Below are positions 14,414 to 25,471 of a stretch of 32,000 bases of DNA, piece after piece. The stretch's first letter is position 1. Each line of letters begins with the position of its first letter. Origin of the DNA: Trabulsiella odontotermitis (GTDB taxonomy: Bacteria > Pseudomonadota > Gammaproteobacteria > Enterobacterales > Enterobacteriaceae); NCBI RefSeq assembly GCF_001297775.1, contig NZ_LIFX01000020.1, positions 1 through 32,000 of the forward strand, given 5' to 3'. The notes under the pieces are model-generated. The model had not been told where the DNA came from. It saw only the letters and a list, made by a program, of their open reading frames with translations, and made no database searches. A program made the position numbers and the translations under genes.

Positions 14414-15541
14414 TTATTGCGAGGCGCGTCCCAACCAGCTGTCCCAGTCTTTCCATACCGGCTGTAATCCCTGGGCGATTAACGCGCTTGCGACCTCTCC
14501 CGGGCGGCGGCCATCATGCGGTGCGAACTGCTCCAGTTCAGGGTGATCATCAGCATAACCACCGGGCTGGGTTTTAGAGAACGCGCTGACGTTATTGATG
14601 GCTAAGGGGATCACGCGGTCGCGGAACCAGGGGGATTCACGAGTCGAAAGCGACAGCTCAACTTCCGGCGCCAGCAGGCGAAACGCGCAAATCACCTGCA
14701 CCAGTTGGCGCTCATCCATAATAGATGCCGGTTCAATGCCGCCTGTACAAGGGCGCAGACGCGGGAAAGAGATCGAATAGCGGCTCTTCCAGTAGTGATG
14801 CTGCATCCACAGCAGATGCTCGGCCACCATGTAGCAATCCACCCGCCAGCTATCGGACAGGCCGATTAACGCGCCAAGACCAATCTTGTCGATACCGGCT
14901 TTCCCCAGCCGGTCCGGGGTTTCCAGCCGCCAGACGAAATCCTGTTTATTGCCCTTAAGATGATGCTGTGCATACATCACTTCGTGGTAGGTTTCCTGGT
15001 AGACCATCACACCGTCCAGGCCGAGCGTTTTCAGCTCGGCATAGTCCGCTTGTGACATCGGCTGCACTTCCATTTGCAGTGAGGCAAAACGACGGCGGAT
15101 CGCAGGCAGATGCTGGCGAAAATAGTCCATTCCCACTTTTTTCTGATGCTCGCCAGTGACCAGCAGCAGATGCTCAAAGCCCAGCTCGCGGATAGCGGTG
15201 CATTCGCGATCAATCTCCTCGGCATCAAGCGTCTTACGTTTAATGCGGTTGCTCATTGAAAAACCGCAATAGGTGCAGTCGTTAGCGCAGAGATTGGAAA
15301 GGTACAGCGGCACATAGAAGCTGACGGTATTGCCGAAGCGCTGGCGTGTCAGCCGCTGCGCACGTTGCGCCAGAGGTTCGAGATACGCGCTGGCAGCAGG
15401 CGACAGCAACGCCATCATGTCATCCCGCGTTAACTGACGGGCGGCAATTGCCCGCTCAACGTCGGCGGGCGTTTTGCTGTTAATGCGCAGGCGAATGTCG
15501 TCCCAGTCGAGCTGGCGCCAGCGTTCGGTGAAGGTGCTCAT
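14414..15541 (-). CDS. thiH: 2-iminoacetate synthase ThiH (tyrosine lyase)
   Basis: Radical SAM enzyme that cleaves tyrosine to p-cresol and dehydroglycine, the glycine-derived unit of the thiamin thiazole ring. It has 375 residues, close to the 377 of E. coli. The 4Fe-4S motif C-x3-C-x2-C is at Cys85, Cys89 and Cys92 ([14 protein letters not shown]). The C-terminal part contains the conserved RLRPCTGG and [15 protein letters not shown]. The start codon overlaps the thiG stop (ATGA), so translation is coupled. ThiH works in a complex with ThiG. It is the last gene of the thiCEFSGH operon. The C terminus (LGRASQ) is slightly shorter than in E. coli. Confidence 0.97.
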   Translation of the reverse strand: MSTFTERWRQLDWDDIRLRINSKTPADVERAIAARQLTRDDMMALLSPAASAYLEPLAQRAQRLTRQRFGNTVSFYVPLYLSNLCANDCTYCGFSMSNRIKRKTLDAEEIDRECTAIRELGFEHLLLVTGEHQKKVGMDYFRQHLPAIRRRFASLQMEVQPMSQADYAELKTLGLDGVMVYQETYHEVMYAQHHLKGNKQDFVWRLETPDRLGKAGIDKIGLGALIGLSDSWRVDCYMVAEHLLWMQHHYWKSRYSISFPRLRPCTGGIEPASIMDERQLVQVICAFRLLAPEVELSLSTRESPWFRDRVIPLAINNVSAFSKTQPGGYADDHPELEQFAPHDGRRPGEVASALIAQGLQPVWKDWDSWLGRASQ

Positions 15542-16308
15542 GACAGCGCCTCCAGAAAACCGGTCAGCGGGCTGGTGGCCTGTGCCTGAACACTGCGCGT
15601 GCCTGGCACGGCGTCGCGTGCCAGTAACCCGGCGTCGACAGCCAGACGAAACGCCCGCGCCATTTTCACCGGGTCATCTGCCACGGCGATGGCCGTGTTA
15701 ACGAGCACCGCGTCAGCACCCATTTCCAGCGCCTGCGCGGCATGGCTGGGTACACCAATACCGGCATCCACCACCACCGGCACGGTGGCCTGTTCGATGA
15801 TGATCTCCAGCATCGCGCGGGTTTCCAGCCCCTGGTTGGAGCCAATCGGTGCGCCCAGCGGCATGACAGCGGCACAACCGACCTCTTCCAGGCGTTTGCA
15901 CAATACGGGATCGGCTCCGCAATACGGCAACACCACAAATCCCTGCTGTACCAGTTTTTCCGCTGCTTTCAGGGTTTCGATCGGGTCCGGCAGTAACCAG
16001 CGGGCATCCGGGTGGATCTCCAGCTTCAGCCAGTGCGTGCCAAGTGCTTCCCGCGCCAGCTGTGCGGCAAAGATGGCCTCTTCCGCCGTTTTAGCGCCGG
16101 AGGTGTTGGGCAGTAGCGTCACGCCTGCATCAAGCAGTGGCGCAAGAATGGCGTCGTTATGCTCGTGCACATTGACGCGCTTCATCGCCAGCGTGACCAG
16201 CTGGCTACCGGACGCGCGAATGGCCTCCACCATCAGTTGCGGCGAGGCAAACTTGCCGGTGCCGGTAAAGAGATGTGATTCGAATGTTTTGTCTGCGATG
16301 CGTAACAT
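15538..16308 (-). CDS. thiG: Thiazole synthase ThiG
   Basis: Forms thiazole phosphate from deoxyxylulose 5-phosphate, dehydroglycine (from ThiH) and sulfur carried by ThiS thiocarboxylate. It is a 256-residue TIM-barrel protein of the usual length. Lys95 in WLKLEI is the Schiff-base lysine. The phosphate-binding loops [13 protein letters not shown] and [13 protein letters not shown] are present. The frame is open to 16323, but the ATG at 16308 follows a good AGGAGG and gives the conserved start MLRIADKTF. The thiS stop is one base upstream, and the ThiG stop overlaps the thiH start. Confidence 0.97.
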   Translation of the reverse strand: MLRIADKTFESHLFTGTGKFASPQLMVEAIRASGSQLVTLAMKRVNVHEHNDAILAPLLDAGVTLLPNTSGAKTAEEAIFAAQLAREALGTHWLKLEIHPDARWLLPDPIETLKAAEKLVQQGFVVLPYCGADPVLCKRLEEVGCAAVMPLGAPIGSNQGLETRAMLEIIIEQATVPVVVDAGIGVPSHAAQALEMGADAVLVNTAIAVADDPVKMARAFRLAVDAGLLARDAVPGTRSVQAQATSPLTGFLEALS

Positions 16309-16309
16309 A

Positions 16310-16510
16310 TCAACCTCCTGCAATGACCTGAAAAAGCAGGATGTTGTCGCCGTCCTGCAGAGGGTGAACTGCCCATTGTTCGCGCGGCAGCACCTGTTGA
16401 TTCAGCGCCAGCGCGATACCGGGTTTGTGCTGCCCCAGTTGTTCGAGCAGATCCGCCACGGTAGATCCCCCGGCGCACTGGACCGGTTCGTCGTTAAACT
16501 GGATCTGCAT
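16310..16510 (-). CDS. thiS: Sulfur carrier protein ThiS
   Basis: A 66-residue ubiquitin-like sulfur carrier. The C terminus ends in Gly-Gly (QVIAGG), which ThiF adenylates and converts to a thiocarboxylate that gives the thiazole sulfur. The length equals the E. coli protein. The start lies inside the end of thiF (17-base overlap), so it is likely translated by coupling. One base separates its stop from the thiG start. Confidence 0.96.
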   Translation of the reverse strand: MQIQFNDEPVQCAGGSTVADLLEQLGQHKPGIALALNQQVLPREQWAVHPLQDGDNILLFQVIAGG

Positions 16511-17249
16511 GTCGTCCTCCGCATACCGGGCAGCACAAGGAGCGGTTCAGCGCCAGCGTCCGCCAGCCGCTGGTACGGGCATCGAACAACCGTAGCTCGT
16601 TGCGGACGGTATCCATGCCGCTCAGTAATTTGATGGCTTCGAGCGCCTGTAATGTACCCATCACACCCACCACCGGCCCGACAATACCGGCGTTACGGCA
16701 GTTGCGTTCCGGCTCGTGTTCGTCCGGCCACAGGCAGCGATAGCAGCCCTGCGTCCACGGTGGCGTCAGTACCATCAACTGACCGCCAAACCCGACGGCG
16801 CTGGCGGTAATCAGCGGCGTATTGAGCGCCACGCAGGCGGCGTTGATTGCCTGCCGCGTCGCCATGTTATCGGTGCAGTCCAGCACCACATCCGCTTTCG
16901 CCACTTCCTGCCGTAACGCCTCACCGGTCAGTCGTTGCCGGAGCGCAATCAGCTCGATTTGCGGATTAAGCTGATGAAGACGTTGCTGCGCCACCTGGGC
17001 TTTTGGCTGCGCGATATCATCGCTGGTATACAGGATTTGCCGCTGCAGGTTGCTGAGGTGCACCTCGTCGTCGTCGGCTAACACCAGCGTCCCGACGCCT
17101 GCCCCGGCCAGATACAGCGCGGCGGGCGATCCCAGACCGCCAAGCCCGACAATCAGTACCCGGCTGGTGAGCAGTTTTTGCTGGCCATCGACCGCGATAT
17201 CCTCAAGCAGCAACTGGCGGCTGTAACGCATGAAATCATGGTCATTCAT
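16494..17249 (-). CDS. thiF: ThiS adenylyltransferase ThiF
   Basis: E1-like enzyme that adenylates the ThiS C terminus and transfers sulfur to it. It has 251 residues, the E. coli length. The nucleotide-binding loop GLGGLG is at residues 35-40. Zinc is bound by Cys169/Cys172 (CYRC) and Cys240/Cys243 (CPVC). Cys184 corresponds to the cysteine known to form an acyl disulfide with ThiS in E. coli. The frame continues upstream to 17636 inside thiE, but the conserved N terminus [12 protein letters not shown] starts at 17249, preceded by AGGAG. It overlaps the end of thiE by eight bases and the start of thiS by 17. Confidence 0.97.
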   Translation of the reverse strand: MNDHDFMRYSRQLLLEDIAVDGQQKLLTSRVLIVGLGGLGSPAALYLAGAGVGTLVLADDDEVHLSNLQRQILYTSDDIAQPKAQVAQQRLHQLNPQIELIALRQRLTGEALRQEVAKADVVLDCTDNMATRQAINAACVALNTPLITASAVGFGGQLMVLTPPWTQGCYRCLWPDEHEPERNCRNAGIVGPVVGVMGTLQALEAIKLLSGMDTVRNELRLFDARTSGWRTLALNRSLCCPVCGGRHADPV

Positions 17250-17876
17250 CGCCAGCTCCTGCCATTTCAAGCAATTGCGCCGTTGCCATCTGCCAGTCCG
17301 GGGCCTGGGTAATCGCACTGACGACGGCAATGCTGCCAACGCCGGTGGCCAGTACCGATGGCGCGCGATCGAGGCTGATACCGCCGATGGCGACGGTGGG
17401 GTAATCATTAAGCCGCTGGATGTGCGACGCCAGCTGCGCCAGCCCCTGCGGGGCGGACGGCATCTGCTTGGTTTGCGTCGGGAACACATGCCCCAGGGCG
17501 ATGTACGACGGCTTAACCGCCAGCGCGACGTCGATTTCCATATCGTCATGTGTCGATACGCCAAGCCGCAGCCCGGCATCGCGGATGGCCTGCACATCAG
17601 TGGTTTCCAGATCTTCCTGGCCAAGATGCACGCCATACGCCTGATGTTTGATCGCCAGCCGCCAGTAGTCGTTGATGAACAGCCGGGCGCGGTAACGGCG
17701 GCCCAACTGGATCGCGTGGATCACATCCGCTTCGACCTCATCGTCAGGCAGATCTTTAATTCTCAACTGGATGGTCCGTACGCCCGCCTCCAGCAGACGC
17801 TCGATCCATTCCACGCTGTCGACCACCGGATACAGTCCGAGGCGGAAGGGAACGGGGGGAAAATCAGGCTGATACA

Positions 17877-17877
<1 letters not shown>
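17242..17877 (-). CDS. thiE: Thiamin-phosphate synthase ThiE
   Basis: Joins the pyrimidine pyrophosphate (HMP-PP) and thiazole phosphate to give thiamin monophosphate. It is a 211-residue TIM barrel of the usual length. Family motifs are visible: LYPVVDS at the start, [25 protein letters not shown] and the GHVFPTQTK segment. The C-terminal phosphate loop is AIGGI. The start codon shares one base with the thiC stop (TAATG) and the stop overlaps the thiF start, so translation is coupled on both sides. Confidence 0.97.
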
Positions 17878-19775
<1,898 letters not shown>

Positions 19776-19864
19776 TCATTCCAGAAAAGAGGACGTGGCT
19801 TGTCAGACGACGGAGGGAGTAATGGTGATTATTGCCCGAAAGGGCGACCGCCTGTGGCGAATTA

Positions 19865-19968
19865 CTCTTGTTCCCTTCGCAGGTTTTAGCCTGATCAGGT
19901 TCCGCGGATCCCGAATAAACGGTCTCAGCCCGTGTTTTTCATTTTCAACACTGGGCACTCCGACAAGA
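19865..19968 (-). ncRNA. TPP riboswitch (thi box) in the thiC leader
   Basis: Read on the minus strand, the leader contains the conserved thi-box parts in order: GTCGGAGTGCC, GGCTGAGA, then GATCCGCGGAACCTGATCAGG, CTAAAACCTGCGAAGGGAACAAG. P1 is CTTGT (19963-19967) with ACAAG (19867-19871). The aptamer ends about 90 bases before the thiC start. Between them are two small hairpins (GCCC-GAAA-GGGC, 19834-19845, and CGCC-TGT-GGCG, 19849-19859) but no terminator with a U tract. This suggests control at translation or by Rho, as known for E. coli thiC. Confidence 0.96.
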
Positions 19969-19993
19969 AGCACCCCTCACTGAAGAGGGGATC

Positions 19994-20021
19994 ATTATGT
20001 AAACTACTCGTTAATGCTTAA
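19994..20021 (-). promoter_or_regulatory. Candidate thiC promoter
   Basis: On the minus strand TTAAGC (20016-20021), a 16-base spacer and CATAAT (19994-19999) lie just before the riboswitch aptamer. The -35 overlaps the rsd stop codon. Between this and the aptamer is a hairpin CCCCTC/GAGGGG (19972-19989) at the predicted 5' end of the transcript. Confidence 0.45.
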
Positions 20022-20530
20022 GAACTCAAGCGAGGGCTTTCGACATTGCTGGCGTCACTGGCAACAGGATTTTGCTGATTGTTCTGCGCCAGCACAATCA
20101 GGTTATCTTCCAGCATAAACCGCGCGGCCAGCGCTTCGCCAATGCCGGACAACGATTGCTGGAATTCCAGATAGTTGTCGTTATCGATGGCATTTTCGAG
20201 GCTGGAGTCGTAATAATCCATGATCTGCTGAGTGTTGGCTTCCAGCCGCGAATAGAGTTTTGTTGCCTCTAAATGTGGGCTATTTGCTTCCAGTTCACGG
20301 ATAATACGTTCATAAATTTTAAAATGTCCGGCGGAGAGGTAGTCCACCAGGCTCTGACAGAAATCATCGAGCGCTTTTTCGTTCAACCGCATATACGATT
20401 CTTTGCCAGGCTTGATGCCAACCAGATTATAGTAAGCAACGAGCAGATGCTTACGTACGTGCAGCCATTGATCGATAAACTGATTACTTCCGCCAACGCG
20501 TTCCGTCAGGCTTTCTAGCTGGTTTAGCAT
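20018..20530 (-). CDS. rsd: Regulator of sigma D (anti-sigma-70 factor) Rsd
   Basis: Binds sigma-70 in stationary phase and reduces its competition for core RNA polymerase. In E. coli it also stimulates SpoT under the control of HPr. It has 170 residues, starting at MLNQLESLTERVGGSNQF, the conserved N terminus. The frame is open 39 bases further upstream, but this ATG has GGAG nine bases before it. The central helices (WLHVRKHLLVAYYNLVGIKPGKESYMRLNEKALDDFCQSL) are nearly identical to E. coli. The C terminus after LEDNLIVL differs and is about 12 residues longer than the 158-residue E. coli protein. It is divergent from nudC. Its stop lies at the thiC promoter, with no terminator visible between. 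Confidence 0.96.
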   Translation of the reverse strand: MLNQLESLTERVGGSNQFIDQWLHVRKHLLVAYYNLVGIKPGKESYMRLNEKALDDFCQSLVDYLSAGHFKIYERIIRELEANSPHLEATKLYSRLEANTQQIMDYYDSSLENAIDNDNYLEFQQSLSGIGEALAARFMLEDNLIVLAQNNQQNPVASDASNVESPRLSS

Positions 20531-20629
20531 GTTTGACTCCGCAAGTTTAAAAGTAAAAAAACTGCTCACCCGGGAAATGTAAAAACTATGTTATCAAATT
20601 GCCAGTGAAGCCAAGGTAGTGCAATAGAT

Positions 20630-21403
20630 ATGGATCGTATAATTGAAAAATTAGATCGTGGCTGGTGGATCATCAGCCATGAACAGAAATTATGGCTCCC
20701 CGCGGGAGAATTGCCTTACGGCGAGGCGGAAAAATACGATCTGGTCGGGCAGACCGCGATGCAGATCGGGGAATGGCAGGACGATCCCGTCTGGCTGGTG
20801 CAGCAAAATCGCCGCTATGATATGGGATCGGTACGTCAGGTGATTGATCAGGATGTCGGGCTATTTCAACTGGCCGGGCGCGGCGTACAACTGGCTGAAT
20901 TTTACCGCTCGCATAAATTCTGTGGTTACTGCGGGCACACGATGCACCCCAGCAAAACCGAATGGGCGATGCTGTGCAGCCATTGCCGGGAACGCTATTA
21001 TCCGCAAATTGCCCCCTGCATCATCGTCGCCATTCGCCGTGACGATTCCATCCTTCTGGCGCAGCACACCCGTCACCGCGGCGGCATTCATACCGTGCTG
21101 GCGGGATTTGTTGAGGTGGGGGAAACGCTGGAGCAGGCGGTGGCGCGAGAAGTCATGGAAGAGAGCGGGATAAAAGTCAAAAACCTGCGTTATGTGACCT
21201 CGCAGCCCTGGCCGTTCCCGCAGTCGTTAATGACCGCGTTTATGGCGGAGTATGAGAGTGGCGACATCGTTATCGATCCCAAAGAGCTGCTCGAAGCGAA
21301 CTGGTATCGCTATGACAATTTGCCACTGTTGCCGCCACCGGGAACCGTTGCCCGCCGCCTGATTGAAGATACCGTGGCATTGTGCCGGGATGATGATTAC
21401 TGA
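20630..21403 (+). CDS. nudC: NADH pyrophosphatase / NAD-RNA decapping hydrolase NudC
   Basis: Nudix hydrolase that cleaves NADH and removes the NAD cap from 5' ends of RNA. It has 257 residues, as in E. coli. The zinc ribbon uses Cys98, Cys101, Cys116 and Cys119. The Nudix box G-x5-E-x7-R-E-x2-E-E-x-G spans about residues 159-181 ([18 protein letters not shown] then EESGI). The following SQPWPFPQS is the NADH-specific signature SQPWPFPxS. The gene diverges from rsd over a 99-base AT-rich spacer in which I could not choose clear promoters. hemE follows after 40 bases. Confidence 0.97.
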   Translation: MDRIIEKLDRGWWIISHEQKLWLPAGELPYGEAEKYDLVGQTAMQIGEWQDDPVWLVQQNRRYDMGSVRQVIDQDVGLFQLAGRGVQLAEFYRSHKFCGYCGHTMHPSKTEWAMLCSHCRERYYPQIAPCIIVAIRRDDSILLAQHTRHRGGIHTVLAGFVEVGETLEQAVAREVMEESGIKVKNLRYVTSQPWPFPQSLMTAFMAEYESGDIVIDPKELLEANWYRYDNLPLLPPPGTVARRLIEDTVALCRDDDY

Positions 21404-21443
21404 CGTGTTACACTGAGCGCCTGACGCATAAAGGAACTGCAAA

Positions 21444-22508
21444 ATGACCGAACTGAAAAACGATCGTTATCTGCGTGCGCTGCTGCGCCAGCCCGTTGAT
21501 GTCACCCCGGTATGGATGATGAGACAGGCGGGCCGTTATCTGCCGGAATACAAAGCCACTCGCGCGCAAGCGGGCGATTTTATGTCGTTATGCAAGAACG
21601 CCGAACTGGCCTGCGAAGTGACGCTTCAGCCGCTGCGTCGTTATCCGCTGGATGCGGCGATCCTCTTTTCGGACATCCTCACCGTGCCGGACGCGATGGG
21701 CCTCGGGCTCTATTTCGAAGCGGGCGAAGGGCCGCGTTTTACCTCACCGGTGAAGAGCAAAGCGGATGTCGACAAATTACCGATTCCTGATCCTGAGCAG
21801 GAACTGGGGTATGTCATGAACGCTGTGCGCACCATTCGCCGCGAGCTGAAAGGCCAGGTGCCGCTGATCGGTTTCTCCGGGAGTCCGTGGACGCTGGCGA
21901 CCTACATGGTGGAAGGCGGCAGCAGCAAAGCCTTTACCGTTATCAAAAAAATGATGTACGCCGATCCCGCGGCGTTGCATGCGCTGCTTGATAAGCTGGC
22001 AAAAAGTGTCACCCTTTATCTGAATGCGCAAATTAAAGCGGGCGCGCAGGCGGTGATGATTTTCGATACCTGGGGCGGCGTGCTGACTGGTCGCGACTAT
22101 CAGCAGTTCTCGCTCTACTACATGCACAAAATCGTTGATGGCCTGCTGCGTGAAAACGACGGGCAGCGCGTGCCGGTGACGCTGTTCACCAAAGGCGGCG
22201 GTCAGTGGCTGGAAGCGATGGCCGAAACTGGCTGTGACGCGCTCGGGCTGGACTGGACGACCGATATTGCAGACGCGCGCCGTCGCGTGGGCGATAAAGT
22301 CGCGCTGCAGGGCAATATGGACCCGTCAATGCTGTACGCCCCGGCGGTGCGCATTGAGGAAGAGGTTGCCACGATCCTCGCGGGCTTCGGGCATGGCGAA
22401 GGGCATGTGTTCAACCTCGGCCATGGCATTCATCAGGATGTTCCGCCAGAGCACGCTGGCGTGTTTGTGGAGGCGGTGCATCGACTTTCTGAGCCGTATC
22501 ATCAGTAA
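21444..22508 (+). CDS. hemE: Uroporphyrinogen decarboxylase
   Basis: Removes four acetate carboxyls from uroporphyrinogen III to give coproporphyrinogen III in haem synthesis. It is a 354-residue TIM barrel of the usual length. The two family signatures are [15 protein letters not shown] near residues 22-36 and [16 protein letters not shown] near 143-158. Asp77 in ILFSDIL is the likely catalytic aspartate. The start is preceded by AAAGGA. It is cotranscribed with nfi, whose start lies nine bases after its stop. Confidence 0.98.
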   Translation: MTELKNDRYLRALLRQPVDVTPVWMMRQAGRYLPEYKATRAQAGDFMSLCKNAELACEVTLQPLRRYPLDAAILFSDILTVPDAMGLGLYFEAGEGPRFTSPVKSKADVDKLPIPDPEQELGYVMNAVRTIRRELKGQVPLIGFSGSPWTLATYMVEGGSSKAFTVIKKMMYADPAALHALLDKLAKSVTLYLNAQIKAGAQAVMIFDTWGGVLTGRDYQQFSLYYMHKIVDGLLRENDGQRVPVTLFTKGGGQWLEAMAETGCDALGLDWTTDIADARRRVGDKVALQGNMDPSMLYAPAVRIEEEVATILAGFGHGEGHVFNLGHGIHQDVPPEHAGVFVEAVHRLSEPYHQ

Positions 22509-22517
22509 GGAGCCGTT

Positions 22518-23186
22518 ATGGATCTCGCGTCACTACGCGCGCAACAACGTGAACTGGCCTCATCCGTGATCCACGAGGATCGTTTAGATAAGGATCCTCC
22601 GACGTTGATCGCGGGTGCTGACGTGGGGTTTGAGCAGGGCGGCGAAGTCACTCGCGCGGCCATCATCCTGCTGAAGTATCCTTCGCTTGAGCTTATCGAA
22701 CATCAGGTGGCGCGCGTCGCCACCACCATGCCTTACATTCCTGGCTTTCTCTCCTTCCGTGAAACCCCGGCGCTGAGCGCGGCCTGGGCGCAGCTTTCGC
22801 AAAAACCGGATCTGCTGTTTGTGGATGGTCACGGTATCTCGCATCCGCGTCGCCTTGGCGTTGCCAGCCATTTTGGCCTGCTGGTGGATGTGCCGACCAT
22901 TGGCGTGGCGAAAAAACGCCTGTGCGGTAAATTTGAACCGCTGTCGCCAGAGCCCGGTGCGCTGGCGCCGTTGATGGATAAAGGCGAGCAACTGGCGTGG
23001 GTGTGGCGCAGCAAGATCCGCTGTAATCCGCTCTTTGTGTCAACCGGCCACCGCGTCAGCATCGACAGCGCGCTGGAATGGGTGCAACGCTGCATGCGCG
23101 GTTACCGTCTGCCGGAACCGACACGCTGGGCTGACGCCGTTGCGTCGGGCCGCCCGGCGTTTGTTCGTTGGCAGGAAATTCAGTGA
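22518..23186 (+). CDS. nfi: Endonuclease V (deoxyinosine 3' endonuclease)
   Basis: Nicks DNA one nucleotide 3' of deoxyinosine and other deaminated bases, starting their repair. It has 222 residues, about the E. coli length. The acidic metal-binding residues of the family are visible as Asp35 (IAGADVGF), Glu82 (FLSFRETP) and Asp103 (LLFVDGHG). The strand-separating wedge motif is in the [12 protein letters not shown] region. It is preceded by AAGGAG and lies nine bases after hemE. yjaG follows after 45 bases with its own ribosome binding site. Confidence 0.97.
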   Translation: MDLASLRAQQRELASSVIHEDRLDKDPPTLIAGADVGFEQGGEVTRAAIILLKYPSLELIEHQVARVATTMPYIPGFLSFRETPALSAAWAQLSQKPDLLFVDGHGISHPRRLGVASHFGLLVDVPTIGVAKKRLCGKFEPLSPEPGALAPLMDKGEQLAWVWRSKIRCNPLFVSTGHRVSIDSALEWVQRCMRGYRLPEPTRWADAVASGRPAFVRWQEIQ

Positions 23187-23231
23187 TGATTCAGGTACAC
23201 TGCCGCTAATTTTCGAATCCGGGATGACATC

Positions 23232-23822
23232 ATGTTACAAAACCCCATTCATCTGCGTCTGGAGAAGCTGGAAAGCTGGCAGCACACGACGTTTATGGCC
23301 TGCCTGTGCGAACGCATGTATCCGAACTACGCGATGTTCTGCAAGGAGACGGAGTTTGGCGATCCGCATCTTTACCGCCGTATTCTCGATTTAATCTGGG
23401 AAACGCTGACGGTAAAAGAGGCGAAGGTGAACTTCGACAGCCAGCTTGAGAAGCTGGAAGAGGCGATTCCGGCGGCGGACGACTACGATATGTATGGTGT
23501 CTATCCGGCTATCGATGCCTGTGTGGCGTTAAGCGAACTGGTGCACTCGCGTTTAAGTGGTGAAACGCTGGAGCATGCGGTCGAAGTCAGTAAAACGTCC
23601 ATCACCACAGTAGCGATGCTGGAAATGACCCAGGCCGGTCGTGAAATGACCGACGAAGAACTGAAAGAAAACCCGGCGGTAGAACAGGAATGGGATATCC
23701 AATGGGAAATTTTTCGTCTGCTTGCGGACTGCGAAGAACGCGACCTGGAACTGATAAAAGGGCTCCGTGCAGACCTCCGCGAAGCTGGCGAGAGCAATAT
23801 TGGTATAAATTTTAAGCAATGA
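23232..23822 (+). CDS. yjaG: DUF416 family protein YjaG
   Basis: Conserved 196-residue protein with no established function that I know of. It matches E. coli YjaG in length and in its N terminus (LQNPIHLRLEKLESWQ). It is acidic and predicted helical, with no signal peptide or membrane segment. The C-terminal part is especially rich in Glu and Asp (EQEWDIQWEIFRLLADCEERDLELI). It lies between nfi and hupA, an arrangement shared with E. coli. It is probably cotranscribed with hemE-nfi, because only 45 bases separate it from nfi. Confidence 0.95.
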   Translation: MLQNPIHLRLEKLESWQHTTFMACLCERMYPNYAMFCKETEFGDPHLYRRILDLIWETLTVKEAKVNFDSQLEKLEEAIPAADDYDMYGVYPAIDACVALSELVHSRLSGETLEHAVEVSKTSITTVAMLEMTQAGREMTDEELKENPAVEQEWDIQWEIFRLLADCEERDLELIKGLRADLREAGESNIGINFKQ

Positions 23823-23867
23823 GACGACAAAACGTGATTTACCGCGTGATTTGTCGTGCCTGAAGGC

Positions 23868-23897
23868 TTCACATCTGCCCCCCGTCTGGTCTACATT
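23868..23897 (+). promoter_or_regulatory. Candidate hupA promoter
   Basis: TTCACA (23868-23873), an 18-base spacer and TACATT (23892-23897) lie about 110 bases before hupA. A promoter is expected in the 186-base yjaG-hupA gap because hupA is a strongly expressed single gene. The exact elements are uncertain. Confidence 0.4.
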
Positions 23898-24008
23898 TGG
23901 AGGGCGAAAAAAAGTGGCTATCGGTGCGTATATGCAGGAGAGTGCTCTTAAGGCATATCCGTCGCACTCGATGCTTAGCAAGCGATAAACACATTGTAAG
24001 GATAACTT

Positions 24009-24281
24009 ATGAACAAGACTCAACTGATTGATGTAATTGCGGACAAGGCTGATCTGTCAAAGGCACAGGCAAAATCTGCTCTGGAATCCACCCTGGCTGC
24101 TATTACTGAGTCTCTGAAAGAAGGTGATGCTGTACAACTGGTTGGTTTCGGTACCTTCAAAGTGAACCACCGCGCTGAGCGCACTGGCCGCAACCCGCAG
24201 ACCGGTAAAGAAATCAAAATCGCCGCAGCTAACGTACCGGCATTTGTTTCTGGTAAAGCACTGAAAGACGCAGTTAAGTAA
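24009..24281 (+). CDS. hupA: DNA-binding protein HU, alpha subunit
   Basis: Nucleoid protein that bends and compacts DNA as a homodimer or with HU-beta. It has 90 residues. The beta-arm contains the conserved R-N-P-Q-T-G-K segment with the DNA-intercalating proline, and the body segment GFGTF is present. The few changes from E. coli HU-alpha are in the first helices ([14 protein letters not shown]). Strong codon bias indicates high expression. The ribosome binding site is AAGGA. The terminator at 24310-24331 ends its transcript inside the start of yjaH. Confidence 0.98.
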   Translation: MNKTQLIDVIADKADLSKAQAKSALESTLAAITESLKEGDAVQLVGFGTFKVNHRAERTGRNPQTGKEIKIAAANVPAFVSGKALKDAVK

Positions 24282-24287
24282 GACAGC

Positions 24288-24986
24288 GTGGCAGTGAACA
24301 GTTTTATCGAAGGGGCGGTTTCGCCCCTTTTGTCCCTCTGGCGTCGTGTGCTGACGCTGACGGGCGTACTGTTGCTGTCAGCCTGTAGTCATGACTCCTC
24401 GCTTCCGCCGTTTACCGCCAGTGGTTACGCGGATGATCAGGGCGCGGTACGCCTGTGGCGTAAAGATGCCGACGGCGAGACCCATCTCCTTGCCGCTTTC
24501 AGCCCCTGGCGAAGCGGAAACACCTCAACCAGCGAATACCGCTGGCAGGGCGATACGCTGACGCTGATTGAACTCAACATCTACAGCAAGACGCCCGAAC
24601 ACATTCGCGCCCGTTTCGACGATCACGGCGAACTCAGCTTTATGCAACGTGAAGTGGACGGGCAGAAACAGCAGCTTTCCAGCGATCAAATCGCCTTGTA
24701 CAAATTCCGGGCAGAGCAACTCCGTCTGACCAGTGACGCGCTGCGTCACGGGCGTGTGGTGCTGCGCCAGGGTCGCTGGCATGCCGATCAAACGGTCACT
24801 ACCTGTGAAGGCCAGACGGTGAAGCCTGACCTTGAAGCATGGGCGTTATCGCGCATTCAGCGCCGCCAGAACCACTCTTCTCTGGAAGTGAGCGTCGCCT
24901 GGCTTGAGGCGCCGGAAGGGTCTCAGTTGCTGTTAGTGGCAAACGAAGACTTCTGTACCTGGCAGCCGCAGGAAAAAACCTTCTGA
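24288..24986 (+). CDS. yjaH: DUF1481 lipoprotein YjaH
   Basis: Predicted lipoprotein of unknown function, 232 residues from the GTG at 24288. The N terminus carries a signal sequence (LWRRVLTLTGVLLLSAC) with lipobox LLSAC, so the mature protein probably begins at Cys36, anchored in an envelope membrane. The mature part follows E. coli YjaH closely, including RQGRWHADQTVTTCEGQT and SVAWLEAPEGSQLLLV. The start is uncertain. The GTG lies only six bases after hupA, and the hupA terminator falls within codons 8-15. A TTG at 24330 would give a compact signal peptide starting just after the stem. The stop is two bases from the converging zraP stop. Confidence 0.9.
   Translation: MAVNSFIEGAVSPLLSLWRRVLTLTGVLLLSACSHDSSLPPFTASGYADDQGAVRLWRKDADGETHLLAAFSPWRSGNTSTSEYRWQGDTLTLIELNIYSKTPEHIRARFDDHGELSFMQREVDGQKQQLSSDQIALYKFRAEQLRLTSDALRHGRVVLRQGRWHADQTVTTCEGQTVKPDLEAWALSRIQRRQNHSSLEVSVAWLEAPEGSQLLLVANEDFCTWQPQEKTF
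24310..24331 (+). terminator. hupA terminator (inside the 5' part of yjaH)
   Basis: A 7-bp stem AGGGGCG (24311-24317) with CGCCCCT (24322-24328) and a GTTT loop is followed by T3-4, 29 bases after the hupA stop. It overlaps the annotated N-terminal codons of yjaH in the same strand. Confidence 0.85.
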
Positions 24987-24988
24987 GA

Positions 24989-25435
24989 TTACCAGCGGCC
25001 CATGCCCATACCCATGCCCATGTGACCGCCGCCACGATGCATTCCGCCGCCACAACCGCCGTAACCCATTCCGGCACCGCGCGGCACGCCGGATTCCGCT
25101 AACGCAATATCAAACTTCACGCGCTGCTGGTCGAGCTGCTGATTCAGCGTTGCCATCTCGTTCGCTACGGACTCGATTTTCGCGCTGTCCGGCGAGCTGG
25201 CGGTGATCAGTGCATTATACTCATAGCGTTTTGACATCAATTGCTGACGTAACTGGCTGGTCTGCGTGTAGTAATCGTTATGCAATTTCTGCAGCGTGGT
25301 TTGCTGCTCTGGCGTCAGCTGGTTGTAACCCTGACCGCCCATGCCGTAGCCGGGTTGGGCCAGTGCTGCGCTGCTGCCAATCGTCAGCGTGGCGATAGCG
25401 ATCAGTGCGAGGGTGAATCCTTTATTTCGTTTCAT
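24989..25435 (-). CDS. zraP: Periplasmic zinc-responsive chaperone ZraP
   Basis: Periplasmic protein of the CpxP/ZraP-like group. In E. coli and Salmonella it binds zinc, has chaperone activity and restrains ZraS signalling. It has 148 residues, with a signal peptide cut after about residue 26 (SSAALA then QPGYGMGG). The helical hook region contains LTPEQQ (the LTxxQ motif). The C-terminal tail is a metal-binding segment rich in Cys, His, Met and Gly (CGGGMHRGGGHMGMGMGMG, from Cys128). The ribosome binding site is AAGGAG. It is transcribed from a sigma-54 promoter divergent from zraSR. Its stop lies two bases from the stop of yjaH, with no room for a terminator between. Confidence 0.95.
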   Translation of the reverse strand: MKRNKGFTLALIAIATLTIGSSAALAQPGYGMGGQGYNQLTPEQQTTLQKLHNDYYTQTSQLRQQLMSKRYEYNALITASSPDSAKIESVANEMATLNQQLDQQRVKFDIALAESGVPRGAGMGYGGCGGGMHRGGGHMGMGMGMGRW

Positions 25436-25471
25436 CGTCTTTTCTCCTTATTGAACCATTCATCTCCTTAT

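Noticed and set aside
14124-14546. 140-codon plus-strand frame across the thiH-PTS gap
   Set aside because: It runs through the regulatory sites, the inverted repeats and the end of thiH, has no recognisable domain and no convincing ribosome binding site.
17250-17636. Upstream extension of the thiF frame within thiE
   Set aside because: It overlaps the well-conserved thiE gene in another frame and is not part of ThiF.
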